Assembly (NCBI GenBank): GCA_010671905.1
Contig: JAAHII010000001.1
Coordinates: 1,364,001-1,428,000, forward strand
Source of the DNA: Leptolyngbya sp. SIOISBB
GTDB lineage: Bacteria; Cyanobacteriota; Cyanobacteriia; Phormidesmidales; Phormidesmidaceae
Length of the DNA: 64,000 bases
Reading direction: 5' to 3'
The notes under the pieces were generated by a model. That model did no database searches, was not told where the DNA came from, and saw only the letters and a program-made list of their open reading frames with translations. Shown piece by piece: positions 17,202 through 26,228 of the stretch; the first letter of the stretch is position 1, and each line of letters begins with the position of its first letter. Position numbers and translations under genes: made by a program.

Positions 17202-19058
17202 CTAGCCTGGCGCGATCGCCCCAGAGCTTGCAGCAGGATGTTGGCCATTTTCCGACTCGGCCCCGGATTCCAATCTGTAGGTTTGGTGTGGCGTGCCGAT
17301 TTCGATGTCATTCTCAGTCAGAGCCTGGCGCACCCGCAGGCGAAACTCGCGACCGACAGCCCATTGCTGAGAGGGGGCGGTTTGAATCCAGATGGTGATC
17401 TTCATGCCCGTATGCGCCACGGTATCGATGCCCAAGACATCCGGCGGGGCTAACATTTTGCCTTGCCACTCCGGTTCATCGTAAAAGGCTTGCGACAGGT
17501 CTCTGAGGACCGTGAGCGCTTTTGCCGGATCGGTTTGGTAAGCCACTTCAATGCTGAAATTAACCCGTGACCAACTGCGAGTTAAGTTTTTGACCTGATT
17601 AATGTTGCTATTCGGAATCGTTACTAACTCGCCATCCGCACTGCGGAGTTGGGTCACCCGCAAATTCAGATTTTCCACTAGGCCAGCATTGTCACCCAAA
17701 TCAATGACATCGCCGATCGCAAACTGATCTTCCGCCAAAATCAGAAAGCCATTGACCAAGTCTTTCACCAAACTTTGCGAGCCAAACGAAATGGCCAGAC
17801 CAAAGATGCCGCCAATAGCCAGTACTGACCCAGTGGGCAGGCCCAGGGTGGACATCGCAAACAAGAGGCCAAAGCTGAGCACTATGACCGTCACCAATCC
17901 CTTAGCTGCCCCGGCGATCGTCGAAATGCGCAATTGTCGCCGCTGCTCATCGCCAAACGTGAGGACATCGCCAAAATCAAACCCTTCACGCTCAGTGGTG
18001 AAGCGATCGATTAAACGACGTAGTATCCGAATTAATAATCCGGTGAAGAACCAAATTCCTAAGAGCTGAATCGGTTTGCCCAACACCCCATCGCTAAATC
18101 GCTCAAGATAGGGAAATTGCCGAAATAACTGGTAAATGCCGATGTACCAGACTAAAATCACTGACCAAAACAGCAGCCACTGCAGCAAACTGAAGAAATT
18201 AAGCCGACGATCAAGGCTCAAGACTTCATCAAAGCCCTGTAAAAAATGAGTGCGTTGTTGGGCGACCCGAGCCTGCGCCGGCGATTCATCAAAAGTGTGT
18301 TGTGGGTCGGTCGACACTTCAGTTAGCGGTGGGGCACTGAGTGCTTTTTTGCGTTCGTGAAGTTGACGTTGATAGCGTCTGAGCCAAAATTTGGCGACAG
18401 TAAATATGCCGGTGAGGGCAAGCAAACCGAGCATGACCCGGCCAGCTTGCGCCGCATCTTGCAGGAACTTTTCGGGTGAGAGTTGCTTGATCCCGTGCCG
18501 CAACTCTTGGTCGAGAATTTGACTCCACTGTTCACCCAACTCATTGATGGGCACGCCTTGATAGTCGGCATCGGTCTGGGTCACAGTGACTAAGATCAGC
18601 GGCTCTGTGTAGTAATCATCCTTCGTGAGGACAACATCAACCCCATTAAGTTGGGCCACCCCCACAAATAAGGTGTCTAGATTCATTTGAGGGGTTTGTC
18701 GCCGTAGGATCGACCGCTGAATCCGCGCGTTGACTTCTTCGGCGCGCCGCTCCACGGCATTGGCTGGAATGTTGTTGGCTGAGCTGCGATCGTAAACCGT
18801 GGCGGAGGCCACTTCGAACAGCACCTCTCCGGTAATGGGTGAATGCACTGGAGCCACCTCAATACTGCCTAGGCGAGTCACTTCTGGGGGTGGATTTAAG
18901 CCATCTGATGGTTCCAAAACCTCTGGCAGAGAAAACTGCGCATAGCTGCCAGAACTGGTTAGCAGTACTAGGCAACTGCTCAATAGGGTCAACGCAACCA
19001 GGCCCCAATAGCGCCGCAGCCGTCGACCTGGTATCGAAACGTTTCTAAGCTGGCTCAT
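17202..19058 (-). CDS. MscS-family mechanosensitive ion channel
   Basis: A 618-residue protein with an N-terminal signal peptide (LLSSCLVLLTSSGSYA), a periplasmic or lumenal domain of about 150 residues, then about five membrane helices. The last is the pore helix with small residues, leading to the conserved MscS beta domain: GSQSLVKDLVNGFLILAEDQFAIGDVIDL and VTIPNSNINQVKNLTRSW. The C-terminal alpha/beta vestibule follows. It opens on membrane tension to release solutes during hypo-osmotic shock. It is much longer than E. coli MscS (286), like many cyanobacterial paralogs. Single gene. Confidence 0.9.
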   Translation of the reverse strand: MSQLRNVSIPGRRLRRYWGLVALTLLSSCLVLLTSSGSYAQFSLPEVLEPSDGLNPPPEVTRLGSIEVAPVHSPITGEVLFEVASATVYDRSSANNIPANAVERRAEEVNARIQRSILRRQTPQMNLDTLFVGVAQLNGVDVVLTKDDYYTEPLILVTVTQTDADYQGVPINELGEQWSQILDQELRHGIKQLSPEKFLQDAAQAGRVMLGLLALTGIFTVAKFWLRRYQRQLHERKKALSAPPLTEVSTDPQHTFDESPAQARVAQQRTHFLQGFDEVLSLDRRLNFFSLLQWLLFWSVILVWYIGIYQLFRQFPYLERFSDGVLGKPIQLLGIWFFTGLLIRILRRLIDRFTTEREGFDFGDVLTFGDEQRRQLRISTIAGAAKGLVTVIVLSFGLLFAMSTLGLPTGSVLAIGGIFGLAISFGSQSLVKDLVNGFLILAEDQFAIGDVIDLGDNAGLVENLNLRVTQLRSADGELVTIPNSNINQVKNLTRSWSRVNFSIEVAYQTDPAKALTVLRDLSQAFYDEPEWQGKMLAPPDVLGIDTVAHTGMKITIWIQTAPSQQWAVGREFRLRVRQALTENDIEIGTPHQTYRLESGAESENGQHPAASSGAIAPG

Positions 19059-19486
19059 GGTGACAAGACCAAACGGGTTTTAAAGGGCGCGTCAGCAGGG
19101 GCAACCAATATCGGCGTCATTCTACACAATCACACGGCCGATCGGCTGCGCGAGTGTGACATCTGAAGGGGGTCACTCGGCGCTGTTGACTTATATCCCG
19201 ATGCTCTAAAATCCAGCTCCACATCTTCTCCCTTGGCACCCTGACTCCCATAGCCCTTAACTCCGATCTGTAGCTCTATTCTTCTGGGGAACCGGTATTA
19301 AGTGGGAGAACACGATCGCGATCGCACAAAATCGTCATCGCTAACTGCTTTATCTCTATCGGCGGCAGCATTGTGGGCAAATTATTACAGGACTTTACTA
19401 GGCCCCTCAATTTGCTGCAATTAGTGGTGCGGAGCCGGTTCGTTGCAGTAAAACAGAACGTGAACAAGCGGCAGGAGATCAGAGTC
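19059..19486. other. Intergenic region between the MscS and DUF190 genes
   Basis: Promoter region for two divergent genes. I see no clear operator. The track ORF 19373-19810 starts too early; its first 38 codons fall here and are not protein-like. The minus ORF 19276-19512 is a shadow. Confidence 0.5.
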
Positions 19487-19810
19487 ATGCAGGTCTGGAA
19501 GCAACTGAGCATTTACACGAGCGAAGGAAGTCGGTTGGGAACTCGACCGCTGCACACAGCCATGATTGCCAGCGCTTTAGAACAAGGGCTTTATAGCGCG
19601 ATCGCCGTTAAGGCCATGGAAGGCTTTGGCCCACAGATGGCGATTCCTACCGCGAATCAGATGGCCATGGACTCTGACCTGCCCATTGAGATCAGAATTC
19701 TGGATGAACCCGATCGCATCAATACATTTCTAGCCAGTCAACGAGATACGTTGGGGACCTGCGTTGTCGTGCTCAGGGATGTCGAGATTTTTTGGGCCCC
19801 ACAAGCTTGA
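19487..19810 (+). CDS. DUF190 PII-like protein
   Basis: A 107-residue protein of the DUF190 family, whose fold is a PII-like ferredoxin sandwich. Family features: WKQLSIYTSEGS at the start, RPLHTAMIASALEQGLYSAIAVKAMEGFG in the middle and DLPIEIRILDEPDRINTFL near the end. The family is thought to be a small regulator or ligand sensor, often near ion transporters; none is adjacent here. I chose ATG 19487, ten bases after GGAG, over the track start at 19373, because the domain begins there and family members are about 110 residues. Confidence 0.85.
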   Translation: MQVWKQLSIYTSEGSRLGTRPLHTAMIASALEQGLYSAIAVKAMEGFGPQMAIPTANQMAMDSDLPIEIRILDEPDRINTFLASQRDTLGTCVVVLRDVEIFWAPQA

Positions 19811-20212
19811 AGCAAGGGATGCAGCAACGACTCTCAGAGGGTGGTTACAATCGGTGTTGAAATTTGAGTGTTTAACTCCTTACCCGATTGCGGCTCTGCA
19901 ACGACTTGTCAAAAATTGCCCTTCGTGGACCTGCTGATCACCGCAACACGATACTTTTTCCTTATCCTAAGGAACGTCAGTTCGGGTTAAAAAGCTCCCG
20001 TTAGATCCGCATCTTGGGGGTGCATTTCCCCTCCTTAGGAGGAGGCAGGGGTGGGTTTTTCGACCCTTTTAAGTCTCCTGCGGAGGGACCCCGCAGAGGG
20101 GATTGGGGTCACTGGTTAACTAAGAAACGTTATCCCGAATTCACGTTAATGAGGCATTTTGTGGCGTCGATGATCGGTGTCGCGATCGCTCCTATTGGTA
20201 AAGGAACCACCT
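19811..20212. other. Intergenic region with a GA-rich palindrome
   Basis: Between 20018 and 20110 lies a purine/pyrimidine-rich stretch with CCTCCTTAGGAGG and GAGGGACCCCGCAGAGGGG. Such stretches recur between genes in cyanobacteria. The ORF 20014-20286 (LGGGRGGFFDPF) is translation of this repeat and not a gene. Confidence 0.5.
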
Positions 20213-22789
20213 ATGCTCGACCGATTTTGGGAAGTTTTGGGCTACGTCTTTGCGCTCAACAGCGAGGCCTTTCGAATTGCAGCTGAATTGCCTCAGGGCA
20301 TACAATTAGCGCTTTTCATTGTGTTGCTGGCTGGGCTATCGCGCAGCATCGGCCAGTGCGCCATCCTCTTCTTCAATCAAGTTAAGCCCGGGCGATTTTT
20401 TCTCAGTTTACTGATCAGCACTCTGCTATTTGTGGGCGGATTCTTGGCTCTCGTCGGTGCTACCTGGCTGATTACGCTCGTCCCTTGGTCGGTCACAGTG
20501 CCCCTCAATACCCTGATCATCGTCTTAGGAGCAGCTTACGCACCACTACTGTTTAGCTTTTTGGGGGCGTTGCCTTACGCGGGGCTACCGATTCTCAATG
20601 TGCTCTCCATCTGGAACCTGCTGGCGATGGTGGTGGGCTTCGGTGCTGTGACCGGTCTGGGGATCCCTGAATCGTTTGGCTATGTTGGGGTTGGCTGGGT
20701 GCTGCTGCAAATTATCGAGCAAACCATTGGTCGCCCCATCGCGGCTTTTGCCCGGTGGCTAACGGATACTGCCGCTGGCGTTGATCTCAAAACTGATCGC
20801 GAGGAAATGGTCGAGCTGTTTCAAGATCGAGTGGCAGAGTCGACAACCGAGCTCAAAACCGAAGTCGCGGCACGCATCAGTACAGTCAAGCAAGAACTGC
20901 AAACGGCGGTGCCAGTTACTCTTTCGGGTGATACGGGCACGCCACCGCTGGCGACGGCAGAGTTTGGGGAAGCAGTGACGACCGCCACGGTCCAACCGAC
21001 AGTTACCAAGGGCGCTGAGCGGAGTTTTAGCACCTTCTTCAAAACGGCTGTGGGCCTAGCGCTCATGATCATCCTCACATTGGTCGTGTTAGCACTATTA
21101 AGGCCGGTACGCCTGTGGTGGTTTGGCTGGTTTGGCAATCTGCCTGGGTTCCTCCAACTCGTGCTCAATCTGGTGTGGGTCAGCATAATTGCGGTGGTGG
21201 TGGCGGGGCTATTAGCGCCGCTCGAAACGCTGGGCTGGTGGGCCGGTTGGTACGAGGATGAGGTCAATACCACGGTCAATGTCGGCGACTTAGCGATGCC
21301 CGTTGCCGACCCTAACGACATTCAACGATATGTGGTGTATCTGGATGGCATTGGCATCTCCAGCTTTGAATATCTGCCCGATGTCGAAGAGTTTTTAGAT
21401 GCACTCGCGCCCCAATTGCCGGACGGAGTGGCTCTGGTGCGGGGCATCATGCCCTACTCCGTCATGAACAAACCCTTAGACGAAGACCGCACCCTGTCGT
21501 TTTTTTGGCGCTACGCAGACAAACTCAGATTTGCGAATCCGGCTAGTATCTTGGGCCTAATCGTCAATATCCGCAATATTTTGATTGTCGGCGTGTCGGC
21601 AGACAAGCGCTATGGGCCGCTATATAACCAGGGCATTGCCCAGATTGTGTTTAGTGGTCTGCTCAAAAATGGCTACCGAGTCGGCAGCGGCACGCCGGTG
21701 ACGTTCATCGGTTACAGCGGTGGGGGACAGATGTCTTGTGCCAATGCCCCCTTCTTGAAGCGGGCGATCGCGGCGCCGATTGATGTCATCTCCCTCGGTG
21801 GTGTCATGAGCGCCAACAACAATATTTTGAAGCTAGAGCATTTGCATCACCTGGTGGGCGAAAAGGATACGGTGGAACCCCTCGGGCCGATCATGTTCCC
21901 CGGTCGGTGGAAACTCTTTTTCCTCTCCTTTTGGAACCGGGCCAAGCGGCTGGGCAAGGTCACCATCATTTCTATGGGGCCGGTGGGACACAACGTTCCC
22001 GGTGGCATTCTCGATCCCAAAGCCATGCTGGCGGATGGGCGCAGTTCTTTACAGCAAACCATCGACACCATCAACGCCATTCTGAAAGGCGAGTTAGACA
22101 GCGGCAAAGCGATCGAGCCTGCCAAACCGAGCAACTACACGCTGTATCGGGAATCGCCGCTATGTCAGCCCGGTTACTTCCCCATTCAACAATCGCTCGA
22201 TCCGGCCCTCTATCAGCCCATTGGCCCCTGGCTGGGACGGTTGATTTTGCCGGAAAAAGCAGCGCGATCGCAGGTCAAAGGCACGCTGATTGAGCTGCAC
22301 CATGCTCCCCCTGCATACGCTCATCTCGTTGGTCAAATCTTGCCCCTGCGCTGGCAGCTTGATCAGCCTACAGTCAGTCAGTTAGCCAAGGCCGTCACCC
22401 GAGATGTCAACTTTAGTGCGGATGCGGAATACAACAACAAATTTGGCGGCAGCGTGCTGCCCGATCGCATTAATCGCTGGCGACAGGTTGACCCGTTGGA
22501 ATCACTGGCCGCCGGACACCCCATTGACGACATCACCGTCATGCTGGAAGCGATCGAGGTGCGGAGCGATGCTGAGGGTAACCCCGCCCTCTACACCCGA
22601 TACCAACCCGTAGAAGTCTCAGGACGTTATTACGCCCTAGTGCAATTCATTGCCCCTGCTGGCCCTGACCAATATCGCGTGCGCCATTTCAATCGCGCCA
22701 CCCGCCAGTTTGATGGCCCGGAGTCGTTGCTGAGTACTCCCCCGACGCTTGTTGCCAAAGACTATGGCAGTTCCCCCCTCTACCACTGA
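20213..22789 (+). CDS. Membrane-anchored alpha/beta-hydrolase-like protein
   Basis: A large protein of 858 residues from ATG 20213 (AAAGGA upstream); the track start GTG 20177 adds a spurious leader. Residues about 30-190 hold four to five membrane helices, followed by a charged helical segment, two more membrane helices (about 280-350) and a large soluble domain. In that domain VVYLDGIGIS and the nucleophile elbow FIGYSGGGQMSC (Ser between glycines) mark an alpha/beta hydrolase, with GPVGHNVPGG offering a late His. The substrate is unknown; a lipid or ester is plausible given the anchor. It overlaps the next gene by 26 bases, so the two are likely translated together. Confidence 0.75.
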   Translation: MLDRFWEVLGYVFALNSEAFRIAAELPQGIQLALFIVLLAGLSRSIGQCAILFFNQVKPGRFFLSLLISTLLFVGGFLALVGATWLITLVPWSVTVPLNTLIIVLGAAYAPLLFSFLGALPYAGLPILNVLSIWNLLAMVVGFGAVTGLGIPESFGYVGVGWVLLQIIEQTIGRPIAAFARWLTDTAAGVDLKTDREEMVELFQDRVAESTTELKTEVAARISTVKQELQTAVPVTLSGDTGTPPLATAEFGEAVTTATVQPTVTKGAERSFSTFFKTAVGLALMIILTLVVLALLRPVRLWWFGWFGNLPGFLQLVLNLVWVSIIAVVVAGLLAPLETLGWWAGWYEDEVNTTVNVGDLAMPVADPNDIQRYVVYLDGIGISSFEYLPDVEEFLDALAPQLPDGVALVRGIMPYSVMNKPLDEDRTLSFFWRYADKLRFANPASILGLIVNIRNILIVGVSADKRYGPLYNQGIAQIVFSGLLKNGYRVGSGTPVTFIGYSGGGQMSCANAPFLKRAIAAPIDVISLGGVMSANNNILKLEHLHHLVGEKDTVEPLGPIMFPGRWKLFFLSFWNRAKRLGKVTIISMGPVGHNVPGGILDPKAMLADGRSSLQQTIDTINAILKGELDSGKAIEPAKPSNYTLYRESPLCQPGYFPIQQSLDPALYQPIGPWLGRLILPEKAARSQVKGTLIELHHAPPAYAHLVGQILPLRWQLDQPTVSQLAKAVTRDVNFSADAEYNNKFGGSVLPDRINRWRQVDPLESLAAGHPIDDITVMLEAIEVRSDAEGNPALYTRYQPVEVSGRYYALVQFIAPAGPDQYRVRHFNRATRQFDGPESLLSTPPTLVAKDYGSSPLYH

Positions 22790-23909
22790 GCAAATCGAAA
22801 AATCCCCTTGTAACGAACAAGGCTGGTATGTCTATGGCACCCAAAATACGGGCGGACAGTTCGTTGTGCAGGCGTGGATGCCGCGATCGCTGATGCGCTT
22901 GCAGCCTGATCGCGTCATCTTTGGCAGCAAATCAACCTACCGCCACATCCGCAAAGAAACTTGGTCGGACGTGGCGACGAAAAAGGGGCAGATCTCCTCG
23001 GTATTGGGGACGCCCCGAGACAATGGCTCCACCGCAGCCATTCAAGCTGCTGTTGACGATTGGCAAGAAGGCGATCGCGCTCTAGTACTCCACACCTATG
23101 GCGGTATTGGGGGCGCTAAAAAGGAACCGGCAGCCGCCACCCCCATTTTCTTTGGACATTTTGCCTTTGGCGTAGCTGAGGTGATTCGCGATCCGCTGGC
23201 CAATGAACTGCGATTCGACATTCGCTACTACCAGGTCTACACCCAAAATACCGATGGTTTGGTCGCCGGGACACTGCATTGGTCGCGCTATTTAGGCCAT
23301 CGTCAACTGGGCTGGCTGGGTAACCGTCCCACCTGCGACATTTTGCTCAAGCTGCCTTGCTTCACCGAAAACTATGACTTTCAAAGTGATCAACGATCGC
23401 CCCTCCATCGTATGGAAGCTTTTTTGATGTCGATGACCGCCCGGTATCGCATCGGCGACGGCACCGGCGCTACTTATGTCGGCCCCGCCAACAACTGCTC
23501 GCAAGACTCTAACCAAGCGCTGTTTGCGGCAATTCAACAAATGAGCGAGGTGATCAGTCAAAATGAAGCTCATGTCCAGCAATGGGCGCAAACCCATCCT
23601 CACCAAAGCGATCGCCTGGCGGAGCTGCTGCGCTTTGGCAAAGAGTTGAAGCAAGCCCTGCAGCCCTTTGGTAAGCCCCGCGCTGACTGGGAAACCAACG
23701 AATTTAACCTGGGCAGCACCATCGAAGACAAACCCTTGCAAAATCTGATGATGGGGCTCAGCAGTTGGCGGACCCTACTGCCTCGTAAGGCCAGCGATAC
23801 CGTTGCTCACAAGTTCTTAGACTATGGCGCTGCCGCCTGGATTCTGCGCACGAATCAAGTGGGCGGCTACGACCCTGACATCGAACCCATTGCCCCCATG
23901 ACCCTGTAG
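22764..23909 (+). CDS. Putative permuted papain-like (NlpC/LRAT-type) protein partnered with the hydrolase
   Basis: A 381-residue soluble protein; ATG 22764 is preferred to the track TTG 22749. I do not recognise a named family with certainty. The pattern is suggestive: a beta region with a conserved-looking His in FFGHFAFGVAEV (about residue 130), then about 100 residues later a Cys at the start of a helix in GPANNCSQDSNQAL. His-before-Cys is the order in circularly permuted papain-fold enzymes (LRAT/YebB). A helical C-terminal part follows. The start lies inside the end of the hydrolase gene, indicating coupled expression and a shared task. Confidence 0.6.
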   Translation: MAVPPSTTEQIEKSPCNEQGWYVYGTQNTGGQFVVQAWMPRSLMRLQPDRVIFGSKSTYRHIRKETWSDVATKKGQISSVLGTPRDNGSTAAIQAAVDDWQEGDRALVLHTYGGIGGAKKEPAAATPIFFGHFAFGVAEVIRDPLANELRFDIRYYQVYTQNTDGLVAGTLHWSRYLGHRQLGWLGNRPTCDILLKLPCFTENYDFQSDQRSPLHRMEAFLMSMTARYRIGDGTGATYVGPANNCSQDSNQALFAAIQQMSEVISQNEAHVQQWAQTHPHQSDRLAELLRFGKELKQALQPFGKPRADWETNEFNLGSTIEDKPLQNLMMGLSSWRTLLPRKASDTVAHKFLDYGAAAWILRTNQVGGYDPDIEPIAPMTL

Positions 23910-24231
23910 TTGGGAGCTGAAGCACAACATCTGGGCAGTTTTCAACGATTGGCTCACATAGAACCAATCGGCAGAATTTCACTTGAGATCGAATAAATCT
24001 ATAGCAAGCTTCTGCTTAGAGGCTCTGACCCGCGATACAAGAAAGTAGCCCTTGAATATTTTTGGGTAATTGGCAAAACAATTTTGCGACTCGCTGAATT
24101 CAACTTTCTTACCATTTCACCAGCGGCCTCTTAACGCATAAGAACGAGTTTATGACTGTCCCGGCGAGACCGACTCTTTCAAGTCTCCCTTTACTGGAGA
24201 CCAAGTTCTACCTCCCCCCATGGTCTGCTGA
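23910..24231. other. Intergenic region at the left edge of the transferred cassette
   Basis: No gene supported. The truncated SDR gene ends at its right border, so a recombination junction probably lies near 24230. No inverted repeats or IS ends are visible. Confidence 0.5.
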
Positions 24232-24486
24232 CTAGGTCTCGCGCCCCATGATACCTGCGTTGTTGATCAGGACGTCGATCAGCCGATTGCCTAACGCATT
24301 TTGCAACGTCGCAACGCAGCCATCATCAGACACGTCGATGCCGGTGATTGCCTCAACTCCGAGCGCGGTCATTGCGTCCGTTGCCTCCCGGCAGATACCG
24401 ATAACATCGTCACCCTGAGCGAGAAACTGTCGGCAAAGCTTAAGTCCAATTCCGTGGTTACTTCCAGTGATGGCGATAGTAGGCAT
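24232..24486 (-). pseudogene. Short-chain dehydrogenase/reductase, 3'-truncated
   Basis: Only the first 84 residues of an SDR remain. The NAD(P) motif (TGSNHGIGLKL, for TGxxxGIG) and the NNAG motif (VLINNAGIMG) are intact, then the frame ends at TAG three codons later. The catalytic Ser-Tyr-Lys part is absent in all three frames downstream, so this is a real deletion, not a single frame shift. The ATG at 24486 has AGGAG upstream; the track start at 24543 is too early. It is the last gene of the LysR/DJ-1/monooxygenase run. Confidence 0.85.
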
Positions 24487-24686
24487 AGAGTTCTCCTGTT
24501 TGGGTCGTGGTGCACTGGCGAGCTCAACGTCCGAGTACTTCAACTACGAGCCGGGCAGCTGCCGCATCCGAGTATTACTGTTGTCGATCAGGGCTCAGAC
24601 AGGCGTGCCGAGACCGCCAATAATTCCGTCATATGTCACCAGTGCTCTGGCCCGCTTGCGGAATTTCTGGCCTGGATTTCCTCGCC

Positions 24687-25279
24687 TCAATGCAACATTG
24701 GCCGCCCCGTACCCGTTGATACAGTGAGTCGGCGGGGGAACAGCCAACGCGACAAGCCCCGCGTCACGCGCGGCATCACGACATAGGTCATCAATAGCAC
24801 GTTGCAGAGGGTACTCATCAACACGGCCAGCGGCCGGGGGAGAACCTGGAGCGCATTGGCCAGGATCGGGGCCAGAAAGAAGATCAACGGGTAGAGTCCG
24901 ATCACCGTCGCAATCACCATTTTGTGCTTCGCTGGCGGGCGGTGACTGGCTCCGGCCGGGATCTGAAACCAGAACTCGAGTCCGGTGATCTTCTGGATTT
25001 GCACGTTGCCCCCGTGAAGGCCTCGCCTCGCTTTAGCCAATCACGGGCCGTTGCCGATTCTTGCCAGGCGGCGAGCTGCTCCGGCGTCGCGTAGCGAAAC
25101 AAGAGCACATAGTCTTGAGTAGCCGGATTGGGCGGGCGAAGTACTTGCGCGCCCTGGTGGCCTTCGAAGGCCTCAGCGGCCTCGATCACACCGGCCAACC
25201 ATTCCTCGTAAGCTTCTACGAGTTCTGGGTGGATACGTCGTCGCACGACCACCGATACGCTGTTTTCATTGCTCTTCAT
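24687..25279 (-). CDS. Antibiotic-biosynthesis-monooxygenase-type protein with C-terminal membrane helices, frameshifted
   Basis: Two overlapping ORFs form one gene. The first (from ATG 25279) is an ABM-fold ferredoxin-like domain: VRRRIHPELVEAYEEWL, then DYVLLFRYATPEQLAAW and a conserved RGEAFTG. The second continues NVQIQKITGLEFWFQIP and two or three membrane helices ending in LMTYVVMPR. This two-part layout is known for ABM-membrane proteins. The join needs one more G in the five-G run near 25012 (minus strand ACGGGGGCAAC), restoring FTGGNV. The role is probably heme/quinone-type or small-molecule oxidation at the membrane. The start lies about 20 bases after the DJ-1 gene, in an operon. 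Confidence 0.8.
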
Positions 25280-25300
25280 CGTGTTGGGACAGTAAGGTTC

Positions 25301-26083
25301 TCAGACCCCTGCCCGCATCGTAGGTGCCGACGATGGTACGCCCGATAGCGCCTCGATCACCAGCTCGGCGGCAACGCGACCGGAGGTCTGCTGCTGGCCG
25401 GTGATGAGGTTACCGTCGCGGACAGCGAACGCCTCCCAAAGCGGAGCCACAACGAAGGTCGTGTCTGGCAAAGCGCGGGCCTCGGTCTCGATCCAGAAGG
25501 GCTGGACTTTCTGGCCGACGGACTGTTCGACGTCCTTCTCTTCCTCATTCGAGAAACCAGTCCATATCTTACGGGTGACCAGCAACTCGCCAGTGGACAG
25601 CTTGGCCTTGAGTAGGACGCACGTACCGTGACAGAGGAGAGCGGTAGGCTTGCCGGCCTCGTAGAAGGCGGCGACAAGGGCATGCAAGGCATGGTTATTG
25701 ATGAAAGTGACCATGGGTGATTGGCCCCCGGCGAGGAGGATGGCGTCGTAGTCTGCGACGTTCACGTCGGCGATGCTCGCGGTGTTGTCAAGCAGAGTGG
25801 CGTGGGACGGAGATTTCTTGAAACCCAACGAGAGGAGATCGTGGACGGAGTAGCCGCTATCGTCCTCGGGGTCGGAGTAGCTATCGGCCTGCAGCGTACC
25901 GCCGTCAGGGCTACGGATCTCAATGTCGTAGCCCGCCTCAATAAACGCAGCGTAGGGATGGGTGAGCTCAGCCAGCCAGAAACCGATGGGCCAGCCGGTA
26001 AGGGGGCCGACGGCGGGGTTGGCAGCGACGATCAGGATGGCCTTTTTCTTATCGGCACTGCTCACGTCGGTATTGGCACTCAT
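25301..26083 (-). CDS. DJ-1/PfpI-superfamily protein (Hsp31-like)
   Basis: A 260-residue class I glutamine-amidotransferase-like protein. The nucleophile elbow reads LLCHGTCVLL, with the reactive Cys; an acidic residue typical of the family is in the early ELTHPYAAFIEAGYD block, and AILLAGGQSP precedes the elbow. These proteins act as chaperones, glyoxalases or hydrolases towards reactive carbonyls; the exact activity is not visible. AGGAG precedes the ATG at good spacing. Codon use is GC-rich at third positions, unlike neighbours outside 24-27 kb, and there is no HIP1 site, pointing to transfer from a proteobacterium-like donor. Confidence 0.88.
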   Translation of the reverse strand: MSANTDVSSADKKKAILIVAANPAVGPLTGWPIGFWLAELTHPYAAFIEAGYDIEIRSPDGGTLQADSYSDPEDDSGYSVHDLLSLGFKKSPSHATLLDNTASIADVNVADYDAILLAGGQSPMVTFINNHALHALVAAFYEAGKPTALLCHGTCVLLKAKLSTGELLVTRKIWTGFSNEEEKDVEQSVGQKVQPFWIETEARALPDTTFVVAPLWEAFAVRDGNLITGQQQTSGRVAAELVIEALSGVPSSAPTMRAGV

Positions 26084-26151
26084 GGTGGTTTACTCCTGGG
26101 TCGACATAACCATCATGCAGAGCGTTCCATATTGCGTCAAATGAAATATTA

Positions 26152-26168
26152 TGCAATGAATTATTGCA
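26152..26168. promoter_or_regulatory. Candidate LysR-type operator
   Basis: Palindrome TGCAAT-GAATT-ATTGCA in the 145-base gap between the LysR gene and the DJ-1 gene. LysR regulators bind imperfect dyads of this kind (T-N11-A type) upstream of targets. Position and symmetry support it; binding is inferred. Confidence 0.5.
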
Positions 26169-26228
26169 CAGTATGAAACTATTGATCGTGCGTCTTGCGG
26201 CACCGACGCGACGTGGCGTCGCCCCTGT

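Noticed and set aside
20014-20286. 90-residue ORF starting MGVHFPSLGGGRGG
   Set aside because: Translation of a GA-rich palindromic intergenic repeat.
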